64,000 nucleotides of DNA from Paralvinella palmiformis (Eukaryota; Annelida; Polychaeta; Terebellida; Alvinellidae), in contig JAODUP010000133.1 in NCBI GenBank assembly GCA_025642065.1, forward strand, positions 296,001 to 360,000, written 5' to 3'. Numbering within the stretch: position 1 is the stretch's first letter; each line of letters opens with the position of its first letter. Shown piece after piece: positions 51,545 through 63,195 of the stretch. The position numbers and the translations under genes were made by a program. The notes beneath the pieces are model-generated. The model made no database searches, was not told where the DNA came from, and was given only the letters and a program-made list of their open reading frames with translations.

Positions 51545-53235
51545 GGATCTGGATATAAAAAAGCAGAGGCTCGCACGGGCCGAAAATGAAAAGAAGGAAC
51601 AGAATAGTACACCATCATCGTTGCAAGACTGGCTAGTGAAGGCGAAACAGCGAAATCATGACACTTCTGATCAAGAAATGAGCTACTTCAACTACGATGA
51701 ATTTAATGATGTTGCATCATGGCCCTCCCCAATACCGGCAAATGTGCGAATCGATTTGGTGCGAAATGGAACCAGATCATTGCAACACAAACAGGGCCCT
51801 TTTGATGAGGTAGTCGGACGGTTCCTGAGTGCCAGCTGGTTCCAAAAAGCTATGCCTAACGGCCAAAAAGTGGAATGTAGCTGGTTGAATTGTTCGATGA
51901 AAAAAACAAGCAGCATTTTGCTTTCCGTGTTTATTGTTTCCAGGATTAAATACGCGTTAGGTATCATCATTTGCCTCAACGGGTTTCAACATATGGCGAA
52001 AATTGAACCCACGCATTCCAGATCATGAGAATAATTCCGCACATAAAGAAGCATTTCTTCCCTGGAAAGACCTAGAACAGCGCCAAAAAGCTGGACGGCT
52101 TATGAACCAAGAATTGTACGACCAAATAAGATGTGAAACAGACTAATGGATAGTGTTAGATGTGATCCCCTTCCTTTCTAGACACAACCTTCCCTTCCGA
52201 GGTCACAGAGAGAACACTGACTCGGACAACAAAGGCAACTTTCTTTAGGTGATCCAGTTGGTTACAAAATATGATGCTGTTCTCCGAGAACATCTGATGC
52301 GGTGTTCAATAAACTCGGCTAAGCAGAATAAGATGCCTACATACTTATCTTATCACACCCAGAATGAATTCATTGTCCTCGTTGGTGATAAAATTAGAAG
52401 CAAGATTATTGATGAAATACGGGAAGCTAAATGCTACGGTATCCTATCGGACGGTAACCCCAGACGTTTCTCACGTAGACCATTCAAATGTCTATAAATC
52501 CTTCGATACGTGGTGATGAAGGGTGACAGCGTCGAAGTAAAGGAATAATTTGTGGACTTCGTACCACCTCTAGGGAAAACGGCACAACATGTCACAGACA
52601 CAATTCTTACCCAGTTGCAGGAATATAATTTCTCAAGCTTACAATAACGCGTCTGCAATGGTACGGTTGATCGCATTTATAATTTCTTCTCTTCATCAAC
52701 TGGCTGTTAGCAGAAACTCAAAGAATATTTGACCGTAGCCTTACACAGGCAGTGTGACACTTGGTGGTGTAGTATAGCAGCTGCAGTTGAGCCAATATTC
52801 AAACAATTTGACAAGCTCGTCGACTGCTTAGAGCATCTACGGGATGAAACACCACAAGGGCTGATGCTGGCACGCTGCTGGAGAACATTCTACGTGTGCA
52901 GTTCTTGACATTTCTTAACTTCTGGGGCACAGTCGACAGTGCATAAAAGATCATCCAAGAAAGGGGCATTGCTTTTGTTGATGTGCTAACCATCCTAGAA
53001 TCAGTTTTAGATTAACTTAAGGATGACGGAGAAGACATTGTACTCAGATCAGATGAATCAGCAATCGCGATGTATGAAGACCTGTGAATCATCAGAGAGC
53101 GTCGAATTCGAAGGAGAATGCCAGGAGAAGAAGCACGAGATGCTGGCCTCGATGTGAAAACATATTTGAAGCGCCTCCTGTATCAAGCCATCTACATACT
53201 TAGTCAACAGATTGACAACAGGTACAAACAAATTA
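51545..53235 (+). pseudogene. Decayed hAT-type transposase (ZMYM1/TTF-zinc-finger class)
   Basis: Forward frames, broken by frameshifts and stops, read SSLQDWLVKAKQRNHD, SWPSPIPANVRIDLVRNG, then a TTF-type zinc-finger region (FLSASWFQKAMPNGQKVECS). These are followed by NTWRKLNPRIPDHENNSAHK, then FLSRHNLPFRGHRENTDSDN, KYDAVLREHLMRC, YLSYHTQNEFIVLVGDKIRS and IIDEIREAKCYGILSD (DUF4371-like), AYNNASAMV (where intact proteins have a YDxAxxM-type motif) and RRIRRRMPGEEARDAG near the C-terminal hAT dimerisation region. The order matches hAT-derived ZMYM1-like proteins. It has many disruptions and no single open frame. A fossil transposon or a dead domesticated gene cannot be told apart here. Confidence 0.8.
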
Positions 53236-53928
53236 TTATACAAACAGTTATTAATTTCTTGAAACCACGCAAAACGTCCCGATAAAATAGTCCCACTCAT
53301 ATAAGATCCTCCTCCTCCCGCAATAAAGACTTCCCTCTCTACAAAGTACAAAGACTGCTCCGTGGCACTAAGATCAGTTTACCATGTAAATGAACCCCTC
53401 TATAAAGACCCCCCCCCCCCTTCTATACGAACAGCATCATGTCGAGGCAAAATGTGAGAATGTTTGTGACTGTCCCTTACCGTTACTGGCTATTTACTAA
53501 TTTATTTAACTACTTTAAATTATACATTCTCTGTATATTAGAGTGTTAACTGAGTAGGTCCCTTGGTGATATTTAAGTTCAGGAAAGGCTAATAATGCCT
53601 CACTAAACACCAGCACACCTCTGGCTTCTGGGGCCCGCGGAAGGAGACCACTACGCCAATAGGGGCGACCAAATATATTTAGTCCCGGGCGGCAATACCC
53701 TCCGCTCCGCCTCTGGGATCAACCACCATAACCACGTTCTAAACTAAAACGTCGTCAGTAATTGCAGAAACATCATGCTATAAACCAATAACCTTATGGT
53801 GTGGAATATGTTTTATTCTGTGGAACTGCGATTCTCTCAGCCAATGTTCATGTAGGAGAACAAATTATTGGTTATGTAATAACTTGGCGACATATTCAGG
53901 TTTACCCGAGCCAAAACCCGTACTATTA
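53236..53928. other. Intergenic, nothing recognised
   Basis: Contains a poly(C) run at about 53409-53421. No gene or clear element ends. Confidence 0.45.
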
Positions 53929-53929
53929 T

Positions 53930-54066
53930 ATGAAGATGATGATGATTAATGTATTACGGCCACTTTTGTGCACATGGTATGCTTTCTAGACACAACCTTC
54001 CCTTCCGAGGTCACAGAGAGTAGTGATATGTGGTCCAACGGGCTATCAATACGGAGGCGCCCTCTA
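53930..54066 (-). mobile_element. Chimeric SINE family A copy with hAT-derived insert
   Basis: Outer parts are the usual SINE on (-): TTACGGCCACTTTTGTGCAC on (+) at the tail side, and ATGTGGTCCAACGGGCTATC to GGAGGCGCCC at the head side. The middle core is missing and replaced by 39 bp (53982-54020) identical to 52174-52212 of the hAT-like pseudogene. Confidence 0.8.
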
Positions 54067-54479
54067 TTATATGAAGAAAGTTTAAGTTGTGCAACCATAT
54101 TGGAAGTTTAGGAGCCGGTTATGTTCAAGTAAACAATATTCTATTGGACAGAATCAGTAACATATTCTGCTCTTTTGTCTACTTGGAACGGAACCGACGT
54201 ACGAAAATACTTTTCGGCTATTTTCCGATTACAATAAAATAAAGCAGAGAATTCTGAACTGAGTATACAGTAAGCTTAAATTATTTATATTTAGCTTCAT
54301 CCTGTGAGACACACACAATACCAATAACTGGGAAGCTATTGCTGACTACAAATTGATTCAGTAGTGATGTATCGACAAATTGTCTACCTTATATATAAAC
54401 AAGTCTCTGTTAAGAGAGCTTGCAGGTGCACCTTTCAGTCGTGCTGATGCAGCAGATCCACGTATTATAGCGCGGTAAA

Positions 54480-55000
54480 TGGAATTCATCCCAATCAGAT
54501 CTTGACTGTGTTAATAGACGACCCCCTGATGTTACACGTCTGTGCACACGATTCTCTTACAGGTGCAAAACAAGGATACATCATTTTGACTGGCTTTGTA
54601 GACGATGACGTCTTGGACTTTGACACTATGACACTAATGGCATAGAAGTGTGTTGGTCGACTCAGAAGCTGCCCCGGCATATGAGGACATCCTGGACTCT
54701 ATTAATAGCATCATTAACCTCATCATCAATTTCCAAGTATCTGGCAACATTCATCTCATTTGATTAGTGGAGTTGTTTTACCTGAGCTTCTAGCAACTGG
54801 AACCGTTGCAACATGGATGGTTCTAGTGGCTCGCCTGCATGGTTCGTATTTGAGGAAACGAGATATATCCATTGCATTCATCGCAAATACGAGAGGTGGG
54901 TCCAGGGCATGGAGCTATTATTCCGATCTGGATGTCCTCAATATTGGTGTATCTAACACCTCTAGTAACGCTATCCACTTGTTATAATGACTACATTTCT
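54480..55000. other. Coding-like but unassigned segment
   Basis: Both strands carry moderately long frames (54495-54680 (-), 54760-54987 (+)). The (-) frames read KPVKMMYPCFAPVRE, then further downstream on (-) FAMNAMDISRFLKYEPCRRA. I recognise no domain. It may be part of the transposon relic that follows. Confidence 0.25.
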
Positions 55001-55034
55001 TCCATAACAATAACCTCATCTTTTGAGAAATGTG

Positions 55035-55415
55035 ATAAGCTCTAGACATTTCTTGCCCACTGACTAAAAAAAGTGGTAATAAATCTTTAAAAAGAAACAG
55101 TGCCATTCCAACTGTATTTACCTGGAAGAAAACAACTAAAAGGAGAGGACATTTACCACGCGTGTGATATGTCAACTAAAGAGAATATTGAGATAGACTA
55201 AATTATACTTGAAAACGAAAAGCTTAGACGTGAAAATGAGGAAGTCCGTTGAGATCCGCATATTCCGAACTGTCCTTAAATCTGTGAATAATATGGATGA
55301 GTCTCTTCGAGTTGGCATTCTCTATCACGGATTTCAGGCAGACGACTTTGTCTCCTATCTGAGCAGCTTCATGTTGTGTAATATATTGATATTTGTGTCT
55401 AAATTTGGCTTTTAA
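55035..55415 (+). pseudogene. THAP-domain / transposase relic
   Basis: Forward frames read RHFLPTD, then after a frameshift KSGNKSLKRNSAIPTVFTWK. This fits the C-terminal half of a THAP zinc-finger domain (HFxPxDF...LKxxAVPTIF). A basic stretch follows, then after a second frameshift a coiled-coil-like ILENEKLRRENEEVR, and then ESLRVGILYHGFQADDFVSY. The last resembles the FYTGF-type segment between THAP and the DDE domain of ISL2EU/Harbinger-like transposases. No DDE domain is visible. The opposite-strand frames at 54918-55175 and 55224-55457 are shadows of it. Confidence 0.5.
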
Positions 55416-55770
55416 AATACGAAAATCTGGATGTATTTTCTTCTCGATAACTTTCATATCCGGACTACTTCCAAGAAAAGAAACCCCTCTGGTGGTAAAA
55501 CAAATTCTAACTTAATTAATGCCAATGTGTGTCCAATGTTCTTCTTGTACTGCTCATTTTGCTTCTAATGTTCTATTTTCAAAATGTATGCCAAGGAGAG
55601 TGATTTTGAAGTCTTATTTTCCTTTGATTATAAAGTTGTCACAAACTTGTCGTAATTTGTTTTCTTGTGTTTTCCTTTATTCTCTTTCATTGTACCATTC
55701 ATCTCAAGTAGAGTGATCTATGATTTTTAGTTCTATTTGAATTACTTGAACCTTATTGATATTCAGACCT

Positions 55771-56205
55771 TTATCGTTCATGGACACGTTTTACGACATC
55801 ATATTTACTTATTTCAAAGACGAAATTATAATTTTTTGTTTTGGAGAATTCAGTATAATTGTTTGGAGAAATGACTAAACCCTCCATGCATAGCATTGCC
55901 TCGAAGGTGTTTACTTTATAATGAACATCAAAATCACTTTTAGTCAAAGTCAACTGATACCTTAATACAGATCCCGTAGGAATTTGCAATTGCAATATAG
56001 TATTATTATATTTTATTTCACTGTCTGGATTTATCTTATATGAAAACCCATAAAGTGGATTTTTCTTCAAACATATTACATTTTTCATACTAGTCAAAGC
56101 ATCTGGATTGTTAAGAATGATTCCTGGTATTCTGGATTTATACAGTGTGTTTTTGACATGTTTCCCAGTTATCTCCAAATTAGCCTTCTTGGCAGTGGTC
56201 GACAT
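55771..56205 (-). CDS. Orphan 144-codon ORF, unrecognised
   Basis: The longest non-repetitive unexplained frame in the right half. 144 residues, basic and hydrophilic, Lys/Asn/Tyr-rich. Segments include ITGKHVKNTLYKSRIPGIIL, NPLYGFSYKINPDSEIKYNN and LRYQLTLTKSDFDVHYKVN. No signal peptide, transmembrane helix or motif I know. A second (-) frame at 56169-56399 precedes it in another phase and contains a donor-like CTGCAG|GTAAAT. It could be an exon of a decayed mobile element or a chance frame in AT-rich DNA. Confidence 0.3.
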   Translation of the reverse strand: MSTTAKKANLEITGKHVKNTLYKSRIPGIILNNPDALTSMKNVICLKKNPLYGFSYKINPDSEIKYNNTILQLQIPTGSVLRYQLTLTKSDFDVHYKVNTFEAMLCMEGLVISPNNYTEFSKTKNYNFVFEISKYDVVKRVHER

Positions 56206-56399
56206 AACTGGCTGTATACTCTGGACTCTAGATCTATTCCATTGTTGTGCATAACTAGTAACTGCGAATTATGGTGGAACATATCCATTGCCAATTTTGG
56301 AGTAATGGCTATTCGGGTGTAAGAGGCCATATACATGATTACCAAAGGCAGATTTACCTGCAGTGCATGCACAAGAAGCACGTTATGTGGATATGTCAA

Positions 56400-57560
56400 T
56401 GACAGAGTAGACTAAACTTCATGTGGAGTTTCGTTTTTCTTTTGACTTGCAAAACACTTTGATTTAATATAGAAGTAACTTTTAGTTTTATTTATATAAT
56501 AGTCCATTACATATCCATAGTAATAGAATTTGTATCCTTTCTAATCTGATTTTAATAATTTCTTTCCCATTTGATTTCAATTTGCCGAATTTTCAGAGAT
56601 TTTCAGCTATGATTATGTCACTGAGCTCGGGTAAGTCCTTCGGGTTCTGTGTTCATCCTAGGGCATTTGCAGCTGGCACTGTAATTCATTCAGCGGAACC
56701 AGTCACTGCTATGGCGTCACTCTTTGTTTCTGTAGCCATTTTACGTTCATGTGTAATATACAACCCTTCTGAATCGGATCAGTGATTATCTAATTGTTGG
56801 TAGTCACCATGTTTATAAAATATGAAATGTTGTTATACACATTGCATCATTAAATTCATATTAAAGTCATAACTGAGGTAAACGGATGTATATTCATGTC
56901 ATCTCTCCCCATTTACGTCTTGCTGTTGTTCGTCAACATGCATGTAAAATATTTAAGAGAAGTAATTACTATTATTATTATAGGCCCAGGGATATAATTT
57001 AACATTAATAAACAATTAGTCCCGCCGGGCTTGTGACTTTTAAAATCAACTAGTCCTTGAAATAATGAACTAGACGTTCACGGGTGCCAAAATAGGTAAC
57101 AATGGATAATTATGTCAGAAATCGTCACTCGCCCGACAGGATGAACTCAACTGAAAATCTACACATCCTGTATTGTTTCTATTCTCCTCGGGCGACCGCG
57201 CCAGCTCTAATTTTGAACCCTGTATAAGAGCCTATATATATGACAATAATGTTACATTAAGATCATTTATTACTTCAAGAGTTCACACTTGATTTTTTAT
57301 CTTGAGGACATCACACCACGACATTTTAGCCAACATTTTAATTGTTCATTTGTCAGACCCTTTGGTTCCTTATTTTTCAAAGCTTCACCCGAAATATCAT
57401 CCTCACTGAGTGTAGTCTCCTCCATCTTCTTCCATATAAATGAAAATATAAGTAAACTTAGCTAATCACTAGAAAGAGGAGGGGATATTTATTCATTTAC
57501 AGATATACACAGCTCTACAGTCTGGTAATTACATAATAACGGATGTTTAAAATGCATACA
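56400..57560. other. Intergenic, nothing recognised
   Basis: AT-rich DNA with one undistinguished frame at 56582-56785. Confidence 0.45.
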
Positions 57561-57564
57561 CAAC

Positions 57565-57613
57565 CACACACATACATACATACATACATACATACATATG
57601 TACGAACATACGT

Positions 57614-57672
<59 letters not shown>
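57565..57672. repeat. (CATA)n(CA)n(TA)n compound microsatellite
   Basis: CATA tetranucleotides, then CA, then TA runs. Confidence 0.95.
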
Positions 57673-58870
57673 TATGATTTTTATTTTAAATAGTGCATGT
57701 AAATGTATATGCATAAGATTATATATGACGATCAGTGCAGATAATCAGTAATACTGTAAACAATTTGTGGAACAAACAAAAAGGCTTACAGGCTGTAGTA
57801 CCCAAAATAGTTACAACATGTTTTACTTTTAAATGTGGATGTTGAGTGTACCAAGAGATGAAGACACAAATGTAAAATAACCTTATAAATTAGATGACAT
57901 GACAGGGATGAAAATGAAAGCTGATTGAATGGAAATAGTAAACACGTGCTGCGATGGGTTCTGATGGCCGCTATATGGGAAATCACATACATAGATTTGA
58001 GACAGTGGTGTTATAGATATTCTAGAAGTAGTTTATTTTAAGGCTATATAAACGTCATCATTACGTTGTAATATTGTAGTACATGTTCTGATGTAATATT
58101 CCATTTGACTTGAAAAAAGATCAAATCAACTATTTCAATATTTTGACTTCCATATATTTATTTATACAGAGGCTGACAGGAAGAACTTATTTTTAATTAG
58201 ACACAAGCTGAGATAGCATTAAAACGTTTCTTCGGGAATCAGAAGACAGATCTTGCAGACCAAAGAAAAGACTGAAAGGAGAAAAAAGAAACGCTACAGC
58301 TTCCGGGTAACAGTGTGTGCTAATTTGTAGTCTAGAATTTACAATAAATTTAACATCCCCTTTTAATAATGTGTTATGTGAACCACTTTTCAAATTGCCA
58401 TATCTACTTTTTTTAAATTACATTTATACATGTTGAAGTTATATTTAGAACGTCTTCCAAAATTTCAGTATACTATTTATCAAATAAATTACTCTGCTTT
58501 CCGTTATGACTTATGGGGGTAATATGTTGTATGTGTATAACTAAGAGTATTTTCCATTCTGCAGCTACAGTAGTAGTAGTTGTAGAAGTAGTTCAGGTTA
58601 TACAAGTGTTGATTATTGATAATGTTTAGGGTGATGGCGTTTATTTCATATAAATAATTACGTGTTTTTATTTTACGGCATTATAATTGCACTGTTCTTC
58701 GTTTTTGAAATAAAGGTTTATAGAATGCTCACTTAATTGTTTTATTAATTAGAAATAATTATAATTATAATTAATGAGCCGACATTCAGTGTTACTGAGC
58801 CAGTACCAAAACAATACCAAATTGGATTAATAATTATATATTATTGGAGTAATGGGACGTATTGACCTAA
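57673..58870. other. Intergenic, nothing recognised
   Basis: AT-rich; the frames at 57786-57992 and 58193-58393 (-) show no domain. Confidence 0.45.
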
Positions 58871-58881
58871 TTGAGTCAGTA

Positions 58882-58942
58882 CTAGTCACTGACCTATATA
58901 TATATATATATATATATATATAGGTCAGTGGTACTAGTAAAG
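58882..58942. repeat. Palindrome with (TA)n centre
   Basis: ACTAGTCACTGACC, a TA run of about 28 bp, then GGTCAGTGGTACTAGT. The arms are reverse complements apart from a small indel, so the DNA can extrude as a cruciform. Confidence 0.85.
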
Positions 58943-58969
58943 ACCGTTTATATTTAAGCTAGTACAGTA

Positions 58970-59205
58970 GAGTTCCGACAATGGAAAGTTATTGGGCCAA
59001 TACCGTAAAAGTGTACCGTCCTGGTAACGTTATATGGCTATACCGGACCGGTACATAAAGGTAATCATCGCTCGTTACCGGCATATTACTGTTGGCGTAT
59101 AACTGTCTGGTACCGTGTAGGTGTGCAAAATGTTATCTGGTATATATATCTAGATAACGCAGACGTTACCAGACTGGTATCCCAAAATGTTTACAGGGAA
59201 TTAAG
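58970..59205. repeat. MITE-like segment rich in TACCGG/CTGGTA motifs
   Basis: Many TACCGG, CTGGTA and TAACG motifs. On (-) its right end reads TAAACATTTTGGGATACCAG and CTGGTAACGTCTGCGTTATC, comparable with about 49297-49360 on (+). A diverged family in inverted orientation is likely. Confidence 0.45.
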
Positions 59206-60765
59206 CTATCTAATCTAATACGGCATAAACAATATGTAAATCATCGCGAAAGAAACTCCAAAGGAAGTCAATTAACTAATTTTGTTGCCAGATTATGGTT
59301 ATAAAGTCAATATATTCTATTCGTGCGGTTGGACGTAATATATCTAGTTACTGTAACTGTTTGGTTCGATTAGTGAGCCAAAGGGGTTTTCTAATTGTAC
59401 AACTCGTACAACCAACCATAGATGAATACCTAGAAGAGACCACATTATTTAATTAAATTGTATTTACAATAATAATATACACACTGAACGGTGATGATAT
59501 TTTATCTGTACCCGTGTTAATTTAATTATTTCTCACTCATGTTGATTGACTCATTCAGTCATTGTAATGGTTACCTGGTTCCGGTTACAGTGACTCAGGG
59601 CATTTTAAGATATAAAAGGATTAATGACAACACCTTATTAATTAGAATAACAGTTTCTTAGTCAAATATGGAAATCACAGCGATATATTAAATGGACAAA
59701 TTACCAAAGCCAGTGTCATTTTAAATTTAGGCAACATTTTAAGGGTACGAGGTACGAAATTGAACGCTGGTGGCGTATTGTGAGTGAGACGAATTAAATA
59801 GTTGACGGAATTACCTATAGTTTATTCGCTAGGCGGCAGCACAAAATAATAATAATAAACGATTGTTTGAAAGGTTAGTATAGATCTGATCGATAGATAT
59901 AGACTTGTCAGTTATTGTGTAATGTTGTATTGTTTTTGTCAGCCAATAATTCGAAGCATATGTCCCTCCTCAAATTATGTTTAAGCCTCTGACTAGTTTA
60001 TTTTCACGATTGAATATGCCAGTGAGCTGAAACCTAATAATTCCCGGAAAATAATTCTGTTTTTACTGAAGACTTTTTGGGGGAGATTTCTAAGTTTAGT
60101 GTTTTCAGTTTTACTTCTAGAACTAGAAGTCTTCTTTAAGGCTTTACTGAAGTTTAAGCTTATCTGTGTGAGACATTGTTTTTTTTACGCTATCTTCTAT
60201 TAACAGTTTAATATATTATTTATGTACAAATACTTTATGAAGTTTATCTTGAACCTCTCTGTATAATATTACATAGATTATTAGATCTATTAACTATTGT
60301 GTAGATCTATACTGTATAGAGTCTAGATCTACTATATATCTAGATCTATAGACATATAGATCTACTAAAAAAATAGTATACTATACTCAGGCTTAACCGA
60401 CTTTACACAGTACACTACAACTAGACCCAATACAAACTTAACGTTTTGGAAAGTAGTCTTAATATATCTTTATACGGAAACAGGACAACCCGTAGCTTCA
60501 GGGCTCAATTAACTCTCATACTATGTGTAGTCTGTAGATAATTTAGCTGCAATTGAGAGACACAAGACAGCTGGGATACGCCAAGATGCAAAGTCTGTAG
60601 CTGATAGTGATAGCCTTTAGATCTATCATTCTATGATATATCTCCTGGCAAAATGGCTGAGCCTGAGGATTCCAATAATTCTGTTATTATATCAAGTTTA
60701 AGCCTATATTGAGTTAATTATTATACAGTTAACAGATAATGGCTGCTGTTCTAGTATTATTATAG
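59206..60765. other. Intergenic; AGATCTA-rich patch
   Basis: About 60280-60365 is dense in the palindrome TAGATCTA and variants, amid otherwise unremarkable AT-rich DNA. An imperfect CTAGAACTAGAAGTCTTC inverted motif lies near 60115. No gene. Confidence 0.4.
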
Positions 60766-60774
60766 ATGCCTCAA

Positions 60775-61490
60775 ATATCGTGCTATTGGTCTGGACCCAG
60801 ATGTACATCAAAGTAGATCTAGCTCCAGCCCTTCAACTGTGGATGCGCACCTTCCCGAATATCTGTAAGAATAAAACACACTGCCGGTTACCGGACACCT
60901 TACGAATTTACCAAAGCTCCGGCACTCACTTCCTAATCCTAAACCGAAGTGTTTGTGCAATTCTGTCAAGGTAACATGCAAGCAACACGGTATATTTTGG
61001 GTGGCATGGCCATGTTAAATGGTGCTGCTGTCTCCACTGAATTAATTTTAAAAGGGGGGATGTTAAAGACCCCTTCAGGACATAAAACACTCTAGCAGTG
61101 ACCACCTTCTGGGTATTTGGGCTCCATCATTTTCTGACTGCTCCCCTATGAGTAGTGGGGGAGGAGATATGAACAACCACTCAATAATAAAAAAGCGACC
61201 ACACTGGAAATAAATACTCGCACTTTCTTGTGGTATATCATGAAATGAAAGAAAATCAATCATAAGTACAAGAATAATTATTTATCCCCCTTTATTTATT
61301 ATGTAATATTTATCAATTAAAAGATGGCTTATCGGTAGTTCATAAGTTCAAACTGAATATTGTGACATTTCCTGGCAGCAGACCACTGACCTATGTTAGA
61401 GGTCGGTGCCTCAGACGCATTATATAAGTCACGGATACCGGAAATGTGCTTGCGGGTCCGAACCTATAGCCACTTAGACTATTATAATAA
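60775..61490 (+). repeat. Duplicated module, copy 1
   Basis: Starts TATTGGTCTGGACCCAGATG. It contains TTACGAATTTACCAAAGCTC, AGGTAACATGCAAGCAACAC and TTAAATGGTGCTGCTGTCTC, and ends near CCGGAAATGTGCTTGCGGGT followed by ACCTATAGCCACTTAGA. All of these recur in order in copy 2. The middle (about 61055-61330) is absent from copy 2. The element class is unknown. Confidence 0.7.
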
Positions 61491-61682
61491 ATTAATGCTA
61501 TGATCCAGTTCTACAGGAATGACCAACAACAGATAGGAATATAAATTAGTATAACTGAATTCAAAAGATGATATTTCCCATATGATAAATTTTATAGACT
61601 CCAGTATAATTTATTAACATCTCACTCCAGTTTCTGCAGAATACAATAAAAATTATGACATATATATATATATATATTATAG

Positions 61683-62100
61683 GCTGTTGCTATTGGTCCT
61701 GACGTACACTAAAGTAGCTATAGCTCCAGCACTTCAACTGCACTTGCACACCTTCCCAAATATACAGTCGAATATAACACACTGCCAGCTTACGAATTTA
61801 CTAAAGTTCCGGCACTGTCTCCCTAACCCTAAACTGAAGCATTAGTGTAATTCTTCCAAGGTAACATGCAATTAAGCAACACAGTTTCTCATGGGTGACC
61901 GACCAGGTTAAATGGTGCTGCCATCTCCAGTGAATTAATAAAAAAATGGGGACGTAATATTTTGATAAATTGGAGCTGAATATTGTGATATTTTATGGCA
62001 ACAGATGCATTATAATTTATATACGCTATGGAAACCGGAAATGTGCTGGACCAATAGTTATAAAATTGCACTCATGGGTCCAGACCTATAGCCACTTCAT
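61683..62100 (+). repeat. Duplicated module, copy 2
   Basis: Same landmarks as 60775-61490 in the same order: TATTGGTCCTGACGTACACT, TTACGAATTTACTAAAGTTC, AAGGTAACATGCAATTAAGC, TTAAATGGTGCTGCCATCTC, CCGGAAATGTGCTGG and ACCTATAGCCACTTCA. Shorter by about 300 bp. Confidence 0.7.
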
Positions 62101-62585
62101 ATATTATATATATATATATTGTACACCAGGAATGAAAAATAGTATTGAGACAGCCAAAGTGCATAACATATAAAGTTTCCACAAAATAATATTGGGATAG
62201 CGTGATAATAAATTATATAGTTCAGACTATATTGTGTTTTCATTTAATTACGTTTGTCTAACCTATTTAAATGTTAATTTTAGGTTATATATTTCACCAT
62301 AAATAAATAACAATATACAGATTTCCCTTAAAATCTCATAAAACATCTTGCGACTTATGGGGCAAAAATAATTTTTGCTTGTGTGATATTTATAATTATA
62401 TATTTATAGAATACATGCTTTTGTGCATAAAAGTTCTACTTCTTTTGATTATTGTTTATGTTTAGATAATCACCAACATGCCATATTAATTTGTATAGTG
62501 ATGAGTATCCATGAACTCGGACAAGCTTTGTCCAAGATGATGTTAATGTAGGGGAAATCCTCTCACAGTGCTTTCTTGACATTGC

Positions 62586-62634
62586 AATGGCATAGTGGAT
62601 AGAGCACTTGGTCGGAAACCTTGAGGTTCTTTTT
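62586..62634 (+). mobile_element. Truncated tRNA-like SINE head
   Basis: CATAGTGGATAGAGCACTTG followed by AACCTTGAGGTTC, a box-A/box-B-like pair without a body; a family-A SINE is inserted just downstream. Confidence 0.45.
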
Positions 62635-62650
62635 TTCAGTGTTATTTGTG

Positions 62651-62834
62651 TGGGGCGTCTCTGTGGTCTAGCAGTAGCATGTTGGACCACAGATCACTAC
62701 CATCCATGTTTAAATCTCGGTGTGGACATATCTGAAAGTTGTTTCATCTTTGACTTTGCTTCATTACCTTTGGAGGTTGCTCGGCCCATTTAGCCTACCA
62801 TGTTGCAAAAGTGGCTGTAAAACATCAATCATCG
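62651..62834 (+). mobile_element. tRNA-derived SINE, family A, with 8-bp TSD
   Basis: Head GGGGCGTCTCTGTGGTCTAG, core TTTCATCTTTGACTTTGCTT and CATTACCTTTGGAGGTTGCT, then CGGCCCATTTAGCCTACCAT and GTAAAACATCAATCATC. TATTTGTG flanks it at 62643-62650 and 62835-62842. Small ORFs across it are not genes. Confidence 0.85.
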
Positions 62835-63068
62835 TATTTGTGGGATGTTCTCTAGGATATAGCACCATATCCTGGGTGTTTCCAGTGTTGAAGCAAGACA
62901 AATGACTTGCCCTTGTATACTCCCAACATGTTTCTGTTAAAGCATTCAGCAAATAAACAAAACATGGATTGACAAAAGATGGGAAGACATTTATTTTAAT
63001 GCGTGAATTTGTACAGATTTATTTATATAATGGTTAGAACATACACATAATTTGACAATTATCCTATC

Positions 63069-63195
63069 AGACATGGGGTGAATTCAATTTTGGAATTGCT
63101 TATTTAAAAAAAAATGGAATTTGAATGGAGAAAATTTGAATTGAAGTTTCCTACAAAAAAAATTAAATCCACAAATTAAGTTACCATTTTTACAA
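63069..63195 (+). mobile_element. hAT-like MITE (AATTCC family), left half
   Basis: CAGACATGGGGTGAATTCAA, then AATTGAAGTTTCCTACAAAA and TCCACAAATTAAGTTACCA, matching the left half of the 23.5-kb copy. It is truncated; the right terminus is not present. Confidence 0.65.

Noticed and set aside
55224..55457. 77-codon (-) ORF briefly considered as a mitochondrial uS17-like ribosomal protein
   Set aside because: The resemblance was superficial, and it lies antisense to the THAP/coiled-coil relic, which explains the open frame better.
62436..62952. Several 60-84-codon ORFs
   Set aside because: They overlap a family-A SINE and its flanks on both strands and have no domains.
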